A stretch of 64,000 nucleotides of DNA from Granulicella sibirica (GTDB lineage: Bacteria; Acidobacteriota; Terriglobia; Terriglobales; Acidobacteriaceae). Of this stretch, positions 1-11,017 are shown piece after piece. A program made the translations under genes and the position numbers. The stretch covers positions 2,418,001 to 2,482,000 of the forward strand of contig NZ_RDSM01000001.1 in the NCBI RefSeq assembly GCF_004115155.1, given 5' to 3'. The notes beneath the pieces were generated by a model. That model had not been told where the DNA came from. It searched no databases and worked only from the letters and a program-made list of their open reading frames with translations. Each line of letters opens with the position of its first letter. The stretch's first letter is position 1.

Positions 1-2851
<2,851 letters not shown>

Positions 2852-2925
2852 GGGTGATTCGCCATGACTCGTACGACTCAGCTAAGCTGACCTTCGCGTA
2901 TCGTCGCGAAGGAAAGAGGTCTATC

Positions 2926-4389
2926 GTGTTCAAGAAAATCTCCCGCAGGATGTTTGCGCAGACGCTCGGCGCGTCTGCCGCCGCACTCTCCCTGCCTTCC
3001 GCAGCCTCTGCGCTTGCCCCGTCTGCTCCCGCGGGCGATGCGCCGAATGGCAGGCACTTTCCCGAGGGCTTTCTCTGGGGTTCGGCAACAGCCTCGTACC
3101 AGGTGGAGGGCGCGGTGCATGAGGGCGGACGCGGTGCGACGGTGTGGGACACGTTCTCGCACACGCCGGGGAAGGTCCATAACGGCGATACGGGCGACGT
3201 CGCCGACGACTTCTACCACCGGTACAAGCAAGACATTCAGCTCATGAAGGAGATGGGGCTGAAGGCCTGCCGCTTCTCCGTAGCGTGGTCGCGGATCTTT
3301 CCGACCGGCACAGGTTCGCCGAACGCAGCCGGGGTGGATTTTTACAACCGACTGGTCGATACACTCCTGGCCGCTGGGGTTCAGCCATACTGCACGCTGT
3401 ACCACTGGGATCTGCCGCAGACGCTGGAGGACAAGGGCGGGTGGGAAAACCGGGATACCGCGAAGGCGTTCGCCGACTATGCAGCCTACACCGCAGGGAA
3501 GCTGTCGGATCGGGTGCGCCACTTCATGACGATGAACGAGATGCGTAGCTTCGTCGAGATTGGCTATGGCAGCGGCACGCATGCTCCGGGAAAGAAGCTC
3601 GCTCCGGGGCCGCTGGCGCAGTTGACGCACAACGTGGTGCTTGCGCATGGCATGAGCGTGCAATCGATCCGGGCGTCGACGAAGGCAGGGACGAGGGTTG
3701 GAATCGCGGACAATGCGACGGCCACGACCCCGATCATCGAGAACGAGGAGCATATTGCGGCCGCGCGGAAAGCGATGCGCGAGGAGAACGCAATGTTCCT
3801 CTCGGTCATCCTGGACGGCAAGTATTCGGAGCACTATCTGAAGCGTCTTGGAGCGGATGCCCCGAAGTTCACGGCGGAGGAATTGAAGACGATCTCGAGC
3901 CCGATGGACTTCGTCGGGATCAATATCTACACGCCACTGTTTGTGCGGGCGGACCGTTCGGAGAAGGGCTATGCGGTGGTGCCCTGGACGAGCACGTATC
4001 CGACGATGGCAAGCCCATGGCTGAAGATCGGGCCGGAGGCACTGTACTGGGGGCCGAAGCTGCTGGCGGATGTGTGGGGTGTCAAGGAGATCTACATCAC
4101 CGAGAACGGAGCTTCGTCCGCGGATGTGCTCGCTCCCGATGGGGAGATCTACGACACGGATCGCACGATGTACCTGCGGAACTACCTGATGCACCTGCAG
4201 CGGGGGATCACGGATGGCGTGCCGGTGAAGGGATACTTCCTGTGGAGTCTGCTGGACAACTTCGAGTGGGCGGATGGCTACGAGAAGCGGTTCGGGATCA
4301 CCTACGTCGACTTCAAGACACAGAAGCGCACGCCGAAGCTGAGCGCGAAGTTCTACGAGGAAGTGATCCGGCAGAATAGAGTCGTTTAG
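2926..4389 (+). CDS. Tat-exported beta-glucosidase, glycoside hydrolase family 1
   Basis: Family-1 enzymes hydrolyse beta-glucosides by a retaining mechanism. The GTG at 2926 follows AAAGAGG and gives an N-terminus FKKISRRMFAQTLG, a good twin-arginine motif, then an Ala-rich hydrophobic stretch and an ASA-type cleavage region, so export of the folded enzyme to the periplasm is predicted. The frame is open upstream to 2854, but that would bury the signal. The mature domain starts at FPEGFLWGSATASYQVEG. The acid/base glutamate is E205 in MNEM, where the family usually has NEP, and the nucleophile is E393 in YITENG. The length of 487 fits the family plus a signal peptide. It follows ligA closely but is functionally unrelated. 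Confidence 0.95.
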   Translation: MFKKISRRMFAQTLGASAAALSLPSAASALAPSAPAGDAPNGRHFPEGFLWGSATASYQVEGAVHEGGRGATVWDTFSHTPGKVHNGDTGDVADDFYHRYKQDIQLMKEMGLKACRFSVAWSRIFPTGTGSPNAAGVDFYNRLVDTLLAAGVQPYCTLYHWDLPQTLEDKGGWENRDTAKAFADYAAYTAGKLSDRVRHFMTMNEMRSFVEIGYGSGTHAPGKKLAPGPLAQLTHNVVLAHGMSVQSIRASTKAGTRVGIADNATATTPIIENEEHIAAARKAMREENAMFLSVILDGKYSEHYLKRLGADAPKFTAEELKTISSPMDFVGINIYTPLFVRADRSEKGYAVVPWTSTYPTMASPWLKIGPEALYWGPKLLADVWGVKEIYITENGASSADVLAPDGEIYDTDRTMYLRNYLMHLQRGITDGVPVKGYFLWSLLDNFEWADGYEKRFGITYVDFKTQKRTPKLSAKFYEEVIRQNRVV

Positions 4390-4438
4390 CTTTCAGCCGA
4401 TCCTAGGCCTGCTGCATCTAGATACGTACGGGGTGGCG

Positions 4439-5371
4439 ATGCCGGCACGAGTACGTGTGTTTATGAACGAGCGATCCGGCGGGTGCGCGGGCCGGCGCGG
4501 TGAGGTCGAGGCGGCGTTCCGGGAGAGCGGGCTGAGGTGCGAGGTCACGAGCCTGCGTCCGCGCATGGACGTGGCAAAGCTTGTGCGGGAGGCCGCGCGG
4601 CGGCCGGAGACGCTCGTCGTCGCGGCGGGTGGAGACGGCACCATCAGCGCCGTTGCTTCGGCTATGGCAGGGTCGGGGGCTCCGATGGGCGTGCTCGCTA
4701 TGGGAACGCTGAATCATTTCGCCAAGGACCTTGGTCTGCCCGCAGCGCTAATGGACGAGGCGAAGGTGATCGCCGAGGGTGAGGCGCGCTCCGTTGATCT
4801 TGGCGAGGTCAACGGGCGTTTCTTCGTCAACAACTCAAGCGTCGGCTTCTATCCGGGCATGGTGCTGCACCGCGAGCGGCTGAAGAAGGTTGGCTGGAAC
4901 AAGTGGCTGTCTCTTCTTGTGGCGTCGGCACGGGCGTTCGTGCGCTTCAAGCACATCTCCGTGTGCGTGTCGGTGCCGGGCGAAGAACGCATGATGCGGA
5001 TGACGCCGTTCGTCTTTGTGGGCAACAACGAGTACTGCATGGAAGGCAGCGAAGCGGGGACACGGAAGAAGCTCGATGCGGGCAAGCTGTACCTCTACAT
5101 GGCTCCGGGTGCGACGCGGCGAAGCCTCCTGCGGCTGACGTTTGCCGCGTTGATGCGGCGGGTTCATGAGGTGCAGCAGGATCCGCACTTCGAATCGTAC
5201 TGCGTGGAGGAGTTTACCGTCGACCTTCGGCGGCGCGTCTCGCATGTGTCGCTTGATGGCGAGATCGTCCGGTTGAAGGGGCCTCTGCAGTACCGCATAC
5301 GGCCCGGCGCGCTGAAGGTGATGGCACCTGTCCCCGTTGTGTCACCGGTTGTGGAGGAGTTATCCGCGTGA
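4439..5371 (+). CDS. Diacylglycerol kinase catalytic-fold lipid kinase (YegS/DgkB-like)
   Basis: The protein has the DAGK_cat fold of lipid and sphingosine kinases, which phosphorylate a lipid alcohol with ATP. The nucleotide-binding GGDGT motif is near residue 65 and is followed by MGTLNHFAKDLGLP, typical of the family, and by the beta-sandwich C-terminal half (FFVNNSSVGFYPG onward). The ATG at 4439 is chosen because a CGGGG stretch precedes it at good spacing. A GTG at 4433 would add two residues. The stop overlaps the start of the metallophosphoesterase by four bases (GTGA), so the two are translationally coupled. The substrate cannot be told from sequence. Confidence 0.88.
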   Translation: MPARVRVFMNERSGGCAGRRGEVEAAFRESGLRCEVTSLRPRMDVAKLVREAARRPETLVVAAGGDGTISAVASAMAGSGAPMGVLAMGTLNHFAKDLGLPAALMDEAKVIAEGEARSVDLGEVNGRFFVNNSSVGFYPGMVLHRERLKKVGWNKWLSLLVASARAFVRFKHISVCVSVPGEERMMRMTPFVFVGNNEYCMEGSEAGTRKKLDAGKLYLYMAPGATRRSLLRLTFAALMRRVHEVQQDPHFESYCVEEFTVDLRRRVSHVSLDGEIVRLKGPLQYRIRPGALKVMAPVPVVSPVVEELSA

Positions 5372-6189
5372 CGCTCCTGGCCCATATCTCGGACATTCAC
5401 TTTGGGCACGAGGACGCGTTGATTGTCGAAGGGCTGCTTGAGTCTTTGCGGAAGACGAAGCCGGATGTGATCGTCGTCTCGGGAGACCTGACGCAGCGAG
5501 CGAAGAAGGCGCAGTTTCGCAAGGCGAGGGCTTTCCTGCGCGAGATGCCGAAGGTGCCGCACCTCGTGGTGCCGGGAAACCACGACGTCTCGGCAACGAA
5601 CCTCCTCGAGCGGCTGACGCGGCCGCTGAAGCGCTACCAGAGGTTCATCACCGAGGACCTTTCGCCGTACCTCGACATGGGCGATGTGGCGATTGCGGGG
5701 ATCAACACTGTGCGCCTGCTCAACCGCAAGGATGGCCGCATCAACCAGGGCCAGGTGAAGACCGCATGCGAACAGCTCGGGCGCGCAAAGGAGAACGCCG
5801 TGCGCGTTGTGGTGACGCACCATCCGATGGACCTGCCCATGGAGGATCTCAAGCATCCCCTCGTCTCGCGGTCGAAGATGGCCATGGAGGCTTTCTCGAA
5901 GTGCGGAGTCGACCTGTTTCTTTCCGGCCATCTGCATACCGGGCAATCGCTCGTGACGACCACGCGCTACAAGGAAAACGTGAGCTATAGCGCGGTCGTG
6001 GCGCAGGCGGGAACGGCTGTCTCGACGCGCACGCGGGGTGAGGCGAACGGCTGGAACCTGATCGAACTCAGTGGTCGGGCGGACGGCGCGGAGATGGCGA
6101 TCCAGGAGATGGTTTGGGAGGGGAAGAGCTTCGGTAAGGGGCAGATTTCGCGTTTCCGATGCGGATCCGGAGGCTGGCTGGAAGCGTAA
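5368..6189 (+). CDS. Calcineurin-type metallophosphoesterase
   Basis: All metal-binding motifs of the calcineurin-like phosphoesterases are present in order: DIHFG near residue 9, GDLTQ, GNHDVS, VVTHHPMD and SGHLHTG. The enzyme should be a soluble two-metal phosphomono- or phosphodiesterase. It is 273 residues with no signal peptide or membrane segment. It starts with GTG at 5368, inside the stop codon of the lipid-kinase-like gene, which suggests a joint role, for example in phospholipid or cyclic-nucleotide turnover. That link is inference. The similarity is to the Icc/CpdA group, but the substrate is unknown. Confidence 0.88.
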   Translation: MTLLAHISDIHFGHEDALIVEGLLESLRKTKPDVIVVSGDLTQRAKKAQFRKARAFLREMPKVPHLVVPGNHDVSATNLLERLTRPLKRYQRFITEDLSPYLDMGDVAIAGINTVRLLNRKDGRINQGQVKTACEQLGRAKENAVRVVVTHHPMDLPMEDLKHPLVSRSKMAMEAFSKCGVDLFLSGHLHTGQSLVTTTRYKENVSYSAVVAQAGTAVSTRTRGEANGWNLIELSGRADGAEMAIQEMVWEGKSFGKGQISRFRCGSGGWLEA

Positions 6190-6191
6190 AA

Positions 6192-6219
6192 AAGGGATGC
6201 AGCGTTGGCCGCATCCCTT
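6192..6219 (-). terminator. Intrinsic terminator between convergent genes
   Basis: A 9-bp perfect stem (AAGGGATGC/GCATCCCTT) with a 10-base loop sits between the metallophosphoesterase stop (6189) and the stop of the leftward BamD-like gene (6240). Read leftward, the stem is followed by six T residues, so it is a standard Rho-independent terminator for the leftward block. It may also act weakly on the rightward transcript. Confidence 0.75.
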
Positions 6220-6239
6220 CTTGCTGAACAGCGTTCTTT

Positions 6240-8066
6240 CTAGAGCGGATCCAACTTCTTGAGACCCTTCTTCTTCTTGTGCTTACTCGAAGACTCCTCG
6301 CTCTTGTCGAACTCAGGCTTCGTCTTCTTGCCGTTAGCCGCCGGAGTCTGCGCGGGTGGCGCCGTTCCGGGCTTGATGTCGTTGACGGCATCAGGAGCCA
6401 TGCCAGCCTTCTCGACCGCAGGCAGAGGCGTGTTGTTCGTCGGACCCGCGATCGGCAGGCCACCGGTCGCCGCGGTGCCTGCGGGCGCGCCGGAGCGCGG
6501 AATATCGGCGGGGCTACCGAGCGGGGCCGCGTTGCTGCCCGGACTGACGACTTCGGCTCCGACAGAGGTCGTTGGGGCAGTCGAATTTGTGGGTGAGCCG
6601 GTCATCACGGTCGTGCTGCCACCCGCGGCATCGGCGGCAGGAACGTCCGTCAGGGCAAGTGGAGCGGCCGGGGTTGCCGGAGCGGCTGCTGTCTCGGGCG
6701 CGTTGGCTGGTGCGTTCGGGTCAGCCGCTGTCGCGGTAACCGCCGGCCTGGCTGCGTTCGGGTTCATCGAGGTGTTGAAATCCTCGATGATCTCCTTGCG
6801 GACGGCCGGCGCGAGCGTCGGAGCCGGATCGGTGAGCAAAGGCTCGCCGACACGCGCGGTCTGGACGACGTCCGGTGTGTGGAAGACGAGCAGACGGGCG
6901 CGGCCCACCAGGCTGTACTGGCCACGGCTGTTCTCAAGCTCGGTGCTCTTGGCGATCTGCTCCGGAGTCGGCGTTGGAATGGGCAGGTTCATCGCGGCGA
7001 GGCGGTCCTTCGCATCCTCGACGTGAGCCGAAGCAGAGTGCTCGAGGACGACCTTGCGGTAGGCGTCGGCGGCGCGGCCATCGTACGTCTTCTCGAGCGC
7101 GGCCTTGGCCGACTCGCTCAGCTTGATGCTGCGCACGTAGCGGGCTTCCGCTTCCCAGGCATCGCCGAGCGCCACAAGCAGGTCGTCGGTGTGGCTGAAC
7201 TGCGGATAGGTGTCGGCGACCGTCTGGTAACGGGCGATGGTCGCGGGCCAGTTTTCACGCGTCGCGTAGAACGCGGCGATGCTTGCCTCGCGCGTGGCAA
7301 GAACTTCCTGCACCTCGCGCAGACGCTGCTTGGCATCGGGCACAAGCTTCGACTCCGGAAACTGCTGCAGCATCAGGCGATACTCTTCCTCGGCGTGGGT
7401 GGCCTTCGCGTAGTCGCGATCGGGCTTGTCCATCTGGCGAAAGTAGATGTCGCCGACGCGCATCTGGGCCTCGGCGGCCTCGGGCGCGTTGGGAAAGAAG
7501 GTGATGAAGTCCTTGTACTCCTGCTCGGCCTGGGTGAGCGCGGCGCTTCCACCCTCGCGGTACCAGCTATCGGCGATGGCGAGCTTGGCGCGCATCTGGT
7601 ACTGCGAATCCTGGTAGGTGTTCAGGAGCGTCTGGAGATCGAGGCGGGCAACGTCGTAACGTCCGCGCTTGATGGCGGCCTGTGCCTTGTCGTAAAGCTG
7701 CTTATCGGGCAGCTTGGCGTCGACGCCGGCGAGCGGGTCAGTCTTCTTGAGCTTGCGGTTGGCGGCGCGGGTGTCCTTGGACTGGATCACCTTCTCCGAC
7801 TTGTCTTTCTTCTCTTTCGACTTATCCTTCTTGATCTTGTCGAGTGGCGTGGAGACGACTGGAGGTGGGGTCTTGTTCTCCTGTTGCTCGGTCTGCGTCT
7901 CTGGCTGCGCGTCCGCGGCGGGAGCTGTGCCGGTGCTCAACGTGCCGGTAGCAGTCGCCTGCGCCCATGTCGTGCCGGAGGCCAGACCGCCCGCCATCCA
8001 TCCGGCCATGATGATTCCGGCCGAAAGACCGGCCCGTATCGTCGGAAAAAACACTCGCTTCGCCAT
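6240..8066 (-). CDS. BamD/YfiO-like TPR protein with long low-complexity tail
   Basis: An exported protein of 608 residues. The start at ATG 8066 places a hydrophobic signal sequence (GLSAGIIMAGWMAGGLA) near the N-terminus, with an AQA cleavage site. After a Lys-rich linker, residues about 105-345 hold tandem TPR-like units (YDKAQAAIKRGRYDVA..., WYREGG, LMLQQFPESKLVPDA) in the pattern of BamD, the outer-membrane protein assembly lipoprotein. Unlike BamD there is no lipobox cysteine. The last roughly 230 residues are Ala/Pro/Thr-rich and probably disordered, ending in a Lys cluster (KHKKKKGLKKLDPL). It is the last gene of the leftward block. It may be the BamD of this lineage or another TPR scaffold. 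Confidence 0.75.
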   Translation of the reverse strand: MAKRVFFPTIRAGLSAGIIMAGWMAGGLASGTTWAQATATGTLSTGTAPAADAQPETQTEQQENKTPPPVVSTPLDKIKKDKSKEKKDKSEKVIQSKDTRAANRKLKKTDPLAGVDAKLPDKQLYDKAQAAIKRGRYDVARLDLQTLLNTYQDSQYQMRAKLAIADSWYREGGSAALTQAEQEYKDFITFFPNAPEAAEAQMRVGDIYFRQMDKPDRDYAKATHAEEEYRLMLQQFPESKLVPDAKQRLREVQEVLATREASIAAFYATRENWPATIARYQTVADTYPQFSHTDDLLVALGDAWEAEARYVRSIKLSESAKAALEKTYDGRAADAYRKVVLEHSASAHVEDAKDRLAAMNLPIPTPTPEQIAKSTELENSRGQYSLVGRARLLVFHTPDVVQTARVGEPLLTDPAPTLAPAVRKEIIEDFNTSMNPNAARPAVTATAADPNAPANAPETAAAPATPAAPLALTDVPAADAAGGSTTVMTGSPTNSTAPTTSVGAEVVSPGSNAAPLGSPADIPRSGAPAGTAATGGLPIAGPTNNTPLPAVEKAGMAPDAVNDIKPGTAPPAQTPAANGKKTKPEFDKSEESSSKHKKKKGLKKLDPL

Positions 8067-8175
8067 CAATTGTTGAACCTCGAACCCTTGTAACCTGCCG
8101 ACGGGCATCCCGTCGTCCTGCCCGCCCGGCGCACCGCTGCCCGGCGTCCTTCTATTCTAAGCCCTGTTCGGGCTC

Positions 8176-8847
8176 TCAGGCCTCTTCTGCCGCGGCCCGG
8201 GCAACCCGCAGAAAGTCTTCCGCGTTCGCCTCTGTCTTACCCGGCTGGAAGATGGCGGAGCCGGCGACGAGCATCTCCGCTCCTGCTTCGACCACGCTCG
8301 CCACCGTATCGTGAGCAACGCCGCCGTCGACTTCGATACGAAAGTTGAGCCCCATCTCGTCGCGGATGGTCGCCAGCTGGCGAATCCGCTCGATCGAACG
8401 CGGCAGAAACTTCTGTCCACCGAAGCCCGGGTTTACGCTCATGACGAGCACATAGTGAACCATCGGAAGGACTTCGATGATCGCCTCGACAGGTGTCGCC
8501 GGACAGATGACCACGCCGGGAAGCATCTTGTGATCGGCGATGTGCTGCAAGGTGCGGTTCAGGTGGCGGCACACCTCCTGATGGACGCTGATCATGTCCG
8601 CACCCGCCTCGGCGAAGGCCGGGATGAACTGGTCGGGATCCTCGATCATGAGGTGGCAGTCGAGCGGAAGCTTCGTAACCGGGCGAAGCGCCTTCACCAT
8701 CGGCGGCCCAAAGGTGATGTTCGGGACGAAGTGGCCGTCCATCACATCCACGTGGACGATGGTTCCACCGCCGCGCTCGGCCAGGGCGACTTCGTCGGCC
8801 AGGTGCGCGAAATCAGACGCCAGAATCGAAAAGGCGAGCTCTACCAA
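8176..8847 (-). CDS. rpe: Ribulose-phosphate 3-epimerase
   Basis: Rpe interconverts ribulose-5-phosphate and xylulose-5-phosphate in the pentose phosphate pathway. The 223-residue TIM barrel shows every family landmark: FSILASDF at the N-terminus, HVDVMDGHFVPN with metal-binding His and Asp, DCHLMI with the second His, the phosphate-gripper loop VNPGFGGQKF, and IEVDGGV with the catalytic Asp. Length is normal. It lies 63 bases after the DHFR-fold gene and 109 bases before the BamD-like gene in the same direction. Confidence 0.97.
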   Translation of the reverse strand: MVELAFSILASDFAHLADEVALAERGGGTIVHVDVMDGHFVPNITFGPPMVKALRPVTKLPLDCHLMIEDPDQFIPAFAEAGADMISVHQEVCRHLNRTLQHIADHKMLPGVVICPATPVEAIIEVLPMVHYVLVMSVNPGFGGQKFLPRSIERIRQLATIRDEMGLNFRIEVDGGVAHDTVASVVEAGAEMLVAGSAIFQPGKTEANAEDFLRVARAAAEEA

Positions 8848-8910
8848 GAGATCCTCCGCAGATCACAAAATGACAAACCGAGTCTACCAGTCTGCTCGCA
8901 CGGAAGATTG

Positions 8911-9432
8911 TCAGTGCTTGACTCGGTAGAAGACCTGCACAAGGCCGGTTGAAAAATGGTCGCAGTGGTCGAGCTCGAGCTCGGTTTCAGGGTACGGTTC
9001 GGGAAAGAGCGGAACACCGGAGCCGAGCAGACGGGGATGGATGGTGAGGACGATCTCGTCGAGCAGATGGTGCTGAAGGAACTCACGCAGGAGCTCGCCT
9101 CCGCCAACCAGCCAGATGTCTTTGCCGGGACGGCTACGGAGTTCGGCGAGCCACTCGACGGGGTCGCCGGAGAGGAAGGTGAAGGCGCCATGTTGGCCCG
9201 GCTGCTGGCTGCGCGAGAGCACGTAGTGCTTGATGCCCGGGAAGAAAGTCTGGCCCGGTGACATTTGCTGCATGGTGTCGTACGTCTTGCGGCCCATGAT
9301 GGCCGTGTCGACGCTAGCGAAGAAGCGCGACATGCCGTAGTCCTGATCCATGAAGAGCCAGTCGACTGAGCCGTCGGCGCGGGAAATGAAGCCGTCGAGG
9401 CTGTTCGCACCGAAGTATTTGACGCTGCGCAT
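8911..9432 (-). CDS. Dihydrofolate-reductase-fold protein (RibD C-terminal-like reductase)
   Basis: A 173-residue protein with the DHFR/RibD C-terminal fold: MRSVKYFGANSLDGFI at the start, then IMGRKTYD (the cofactor-site GRKTY motif), IWLVGGGELLREFL (the second NADPH-binding glycine motif) and TIHPRLLGSGVPLF. Proteins of this group are NADPH-dependent reductases of mostly unknown substrate and are not the essential FolA. ATG at 9432 is chosen because homology begins exactly there, although the frame is open further upstream and no strong ribosome-binding site is visible. It sits between the UvrC-like gene and rpe in one transcription direction. Confidence 0.88.
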   Translation of the reverse strand: MRSVKYFGANSLDGFISRADGSVDWLFMDQDYGMSRFFASVDTAIMGRKTYDTMQQMSPGQTFFPGIKHYVLSRSQQPGQHGAFTFLSGDPVEWLAELRSRPGKDIWLVGGGELLREFLQHHLLDEIVLTIHPRLLGSGVPLFPEPYPETELELDHCDHFSTGLVQVFYRVKH

Positions 9433-9509
9433 GCGGGAAACTATACGACGCCTTATGTTGGCGGGAAAGCTGGCGAACCTCAGGCGTACTGGCTCCGGTC
9501 GGCGGACGC

Positions 9510-10958
9510 TCAGGAGTTGCTGGCGGGTTCCATGCTGACAGCAGCCTTGCGGCCCCGGGTCTTCTTGCGTGCGATCAGCGGGACGATGCGCTCGACGCCT
9601 TCTCGTCCTTCGTGCAGAATCTTGACCTTCGCGGCGGGGGCCTGATCGCGTTGCGTCTCGGCGAGGACGCCGGGTTCGCCAAGCACCATGCGGGCGGCAC
9701 CGCGCAGGATGCGGCGGATGGGCCATGTGCCGTCGGTGTTCGGGAAAAAGATTTCGCCACTTCGCTGTTTCTCCGGCCGGTAGTACCAGCGACGCAGGAG
9801 TGAAAGATGATCGCTCACCATGGCGAGATCATTCTCTACGCCGGCTTCGGCTTCGAGAGCCTGAAGCACGCCGGCGGCGCGGTCTTCCGGGCTGTCTGTT
9901 GTTGGAGGGGCGTCGCCGGGGGCGGGTTCCAGTGGAATCGCCTGCAGCATCAGCGGCTGGGCGAAGAGGCTTGAGCCAACGCTGGTCTGCTCCTTCACAG
10001 CCCGCACGCCAAGAGTCGAGAGTCGCTGTGGGCCTTCGAGGCATCCGCTTTGCAGCATGAAGATCGCGGCTTCGAGGCGGTCGCCACGCTCGTCCTCAAC
10101 GGCCGGAGCGGCCCGCTGCACAAGCACCGCACGCAGCTTCGGAATCTCGCGAACGAGTTCATCCGCCAGGCTCGCCGCGGCCTTCACCTTCGTCCATTGG
10201 GAATGGAGCGAAGCGGCGCGTTCGAAGTCCATCTCTTCGGACGCCCGTTCGCGCTCCTCGCCGACGCGGCTCAACATCGACTCGCCACGCGTTTCCAGGA
10301 ACGCCTTCACGGCCAGCGCCTCGGCGGCGTACTCGTCCGGAGTGCAGGCGAGATTGCAGGGAGCGAGGCACTTCTTCATCTGCTGGTAGACACAGCCGGG
10401 ATGCTCGGGATACGGCTCGAGATCCTCGTGGCAGCGACGCAGCTTGAAGAGTTCGAGCACGGCATCGCCGTAACGCTCTGCGGCGGCACGTGAGGGAAAT
10501 GGCCCATACATCTGCCCGAGTCCGCGCTTCGAGAGCCGGTTCGTGGCGTAGACGCGAGGGTGGGCCTGCTCGTGGGTCAGGCGGAGGAAGAACGGCGTAT
10601 GCAGACGCAAGCGACGGCGAGCCTCGCCATATCCGAAGGCTTGCGCGGTGGCGTGGTAGAGAACAAGCAGCGCCTCGAACTCCGAACCGGCGGCAGCCCA
10701 CTCGATGCGAGCGACGCGTCCGCGAAGGTTGAGCCGCTTCGAGAGAACCGGCTGGCCGCCTTCGGTCATCTCAGGCGGAGCAAGAAGACGCATGGCGCGT
10801 CGGCGGATGTCGGCAGTACGGGTCAGGTAGGGCTCGTCAGCCTCACGCGCTCCACGCAGGCAGAGGACTCCGGCACCGGTAGGAAGAAGGCGCAGGATCT
10901 CCGCAGCGCGATCCGGAGAAAACGCGACCGAGTGCTCGAAATGGAAGGTCGACGCCAC
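9510..10958 (-). CDS. UvrC homologue lacking the C-terminal nuclease half, with degenerate GIY-YIG domain
   Basis: A 482-residue relative of excinuclease subunit C. The N-terminal region follows the UvrC GIY-YIG layout (SEFEALL, then MYGPFPSRAAAERY and LFKLRRC), and the cysteine-rich CVYQQMKKCLAPCN and a UVR-type helix pair (about residues 205-255) align with UvrC. The active-site signatures look eroded: GIY reads GVL, YVG reads YLT, and the NxLLRDDKS segment reads HTPFFLRL. The C-terminal RNase-H-like endonuclease and HhH domains of UvrC (about 610 residues) are absent, replaced by unrelated sequence ending in a basic tail. It resembles Cho only in lacking the second half. A repair-accessory or regulatory role is possible but unproven. 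It begins 59 bases after pmbA. Confidence 0.8.
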   Translation of the reverse strand: MASTFHFEHSVAFSPDRAAEILRLLPTGAGVLCLRGAREADEPYLTRTADIRRRAMRLLAPPEMTEGGQPVLSKRLNLRGRVARIEWAAAGSEFEALLVLYHATAQAFGYGEARRRLRLHTPFFLRLTHEQAHPRVYATNRLSKRGLGQMYGPFPSRAAAERYGDAVLELFKLRRCHEDLEPYPEHPGCVYQQMKKCLAPCNLACTPDEYAAEALAVKAFLETRGESMLSRVGEERERASEEMDFERAASLHSQWTKVKAAASLADELVREIPKLRAVLVQRAAPAVEDERGDRLEAAIFMLQSGCLEGPQRLSTLGVRAVKEQTSVGSSLFAQPLMLQAIPLEPAPGDAPPTTDSPEDRAAGVLQALEAEAGVENDLAMVSDHLSLLRRWYYRPEKQRSGEIFFPNTDGTWPIRRILRGAARMVLGEPGVLAETQRDQAPAAKVKILHEGREGVERIVPLIARKKTRGRKAAVSMEPASNS

Positions 10959-11017
10959 TAGCGAAATTGTAGTCCGCTCTCGCTTCTGGGTCGTAACGGC
11001 TGAGGTTCGCCGAAGCG

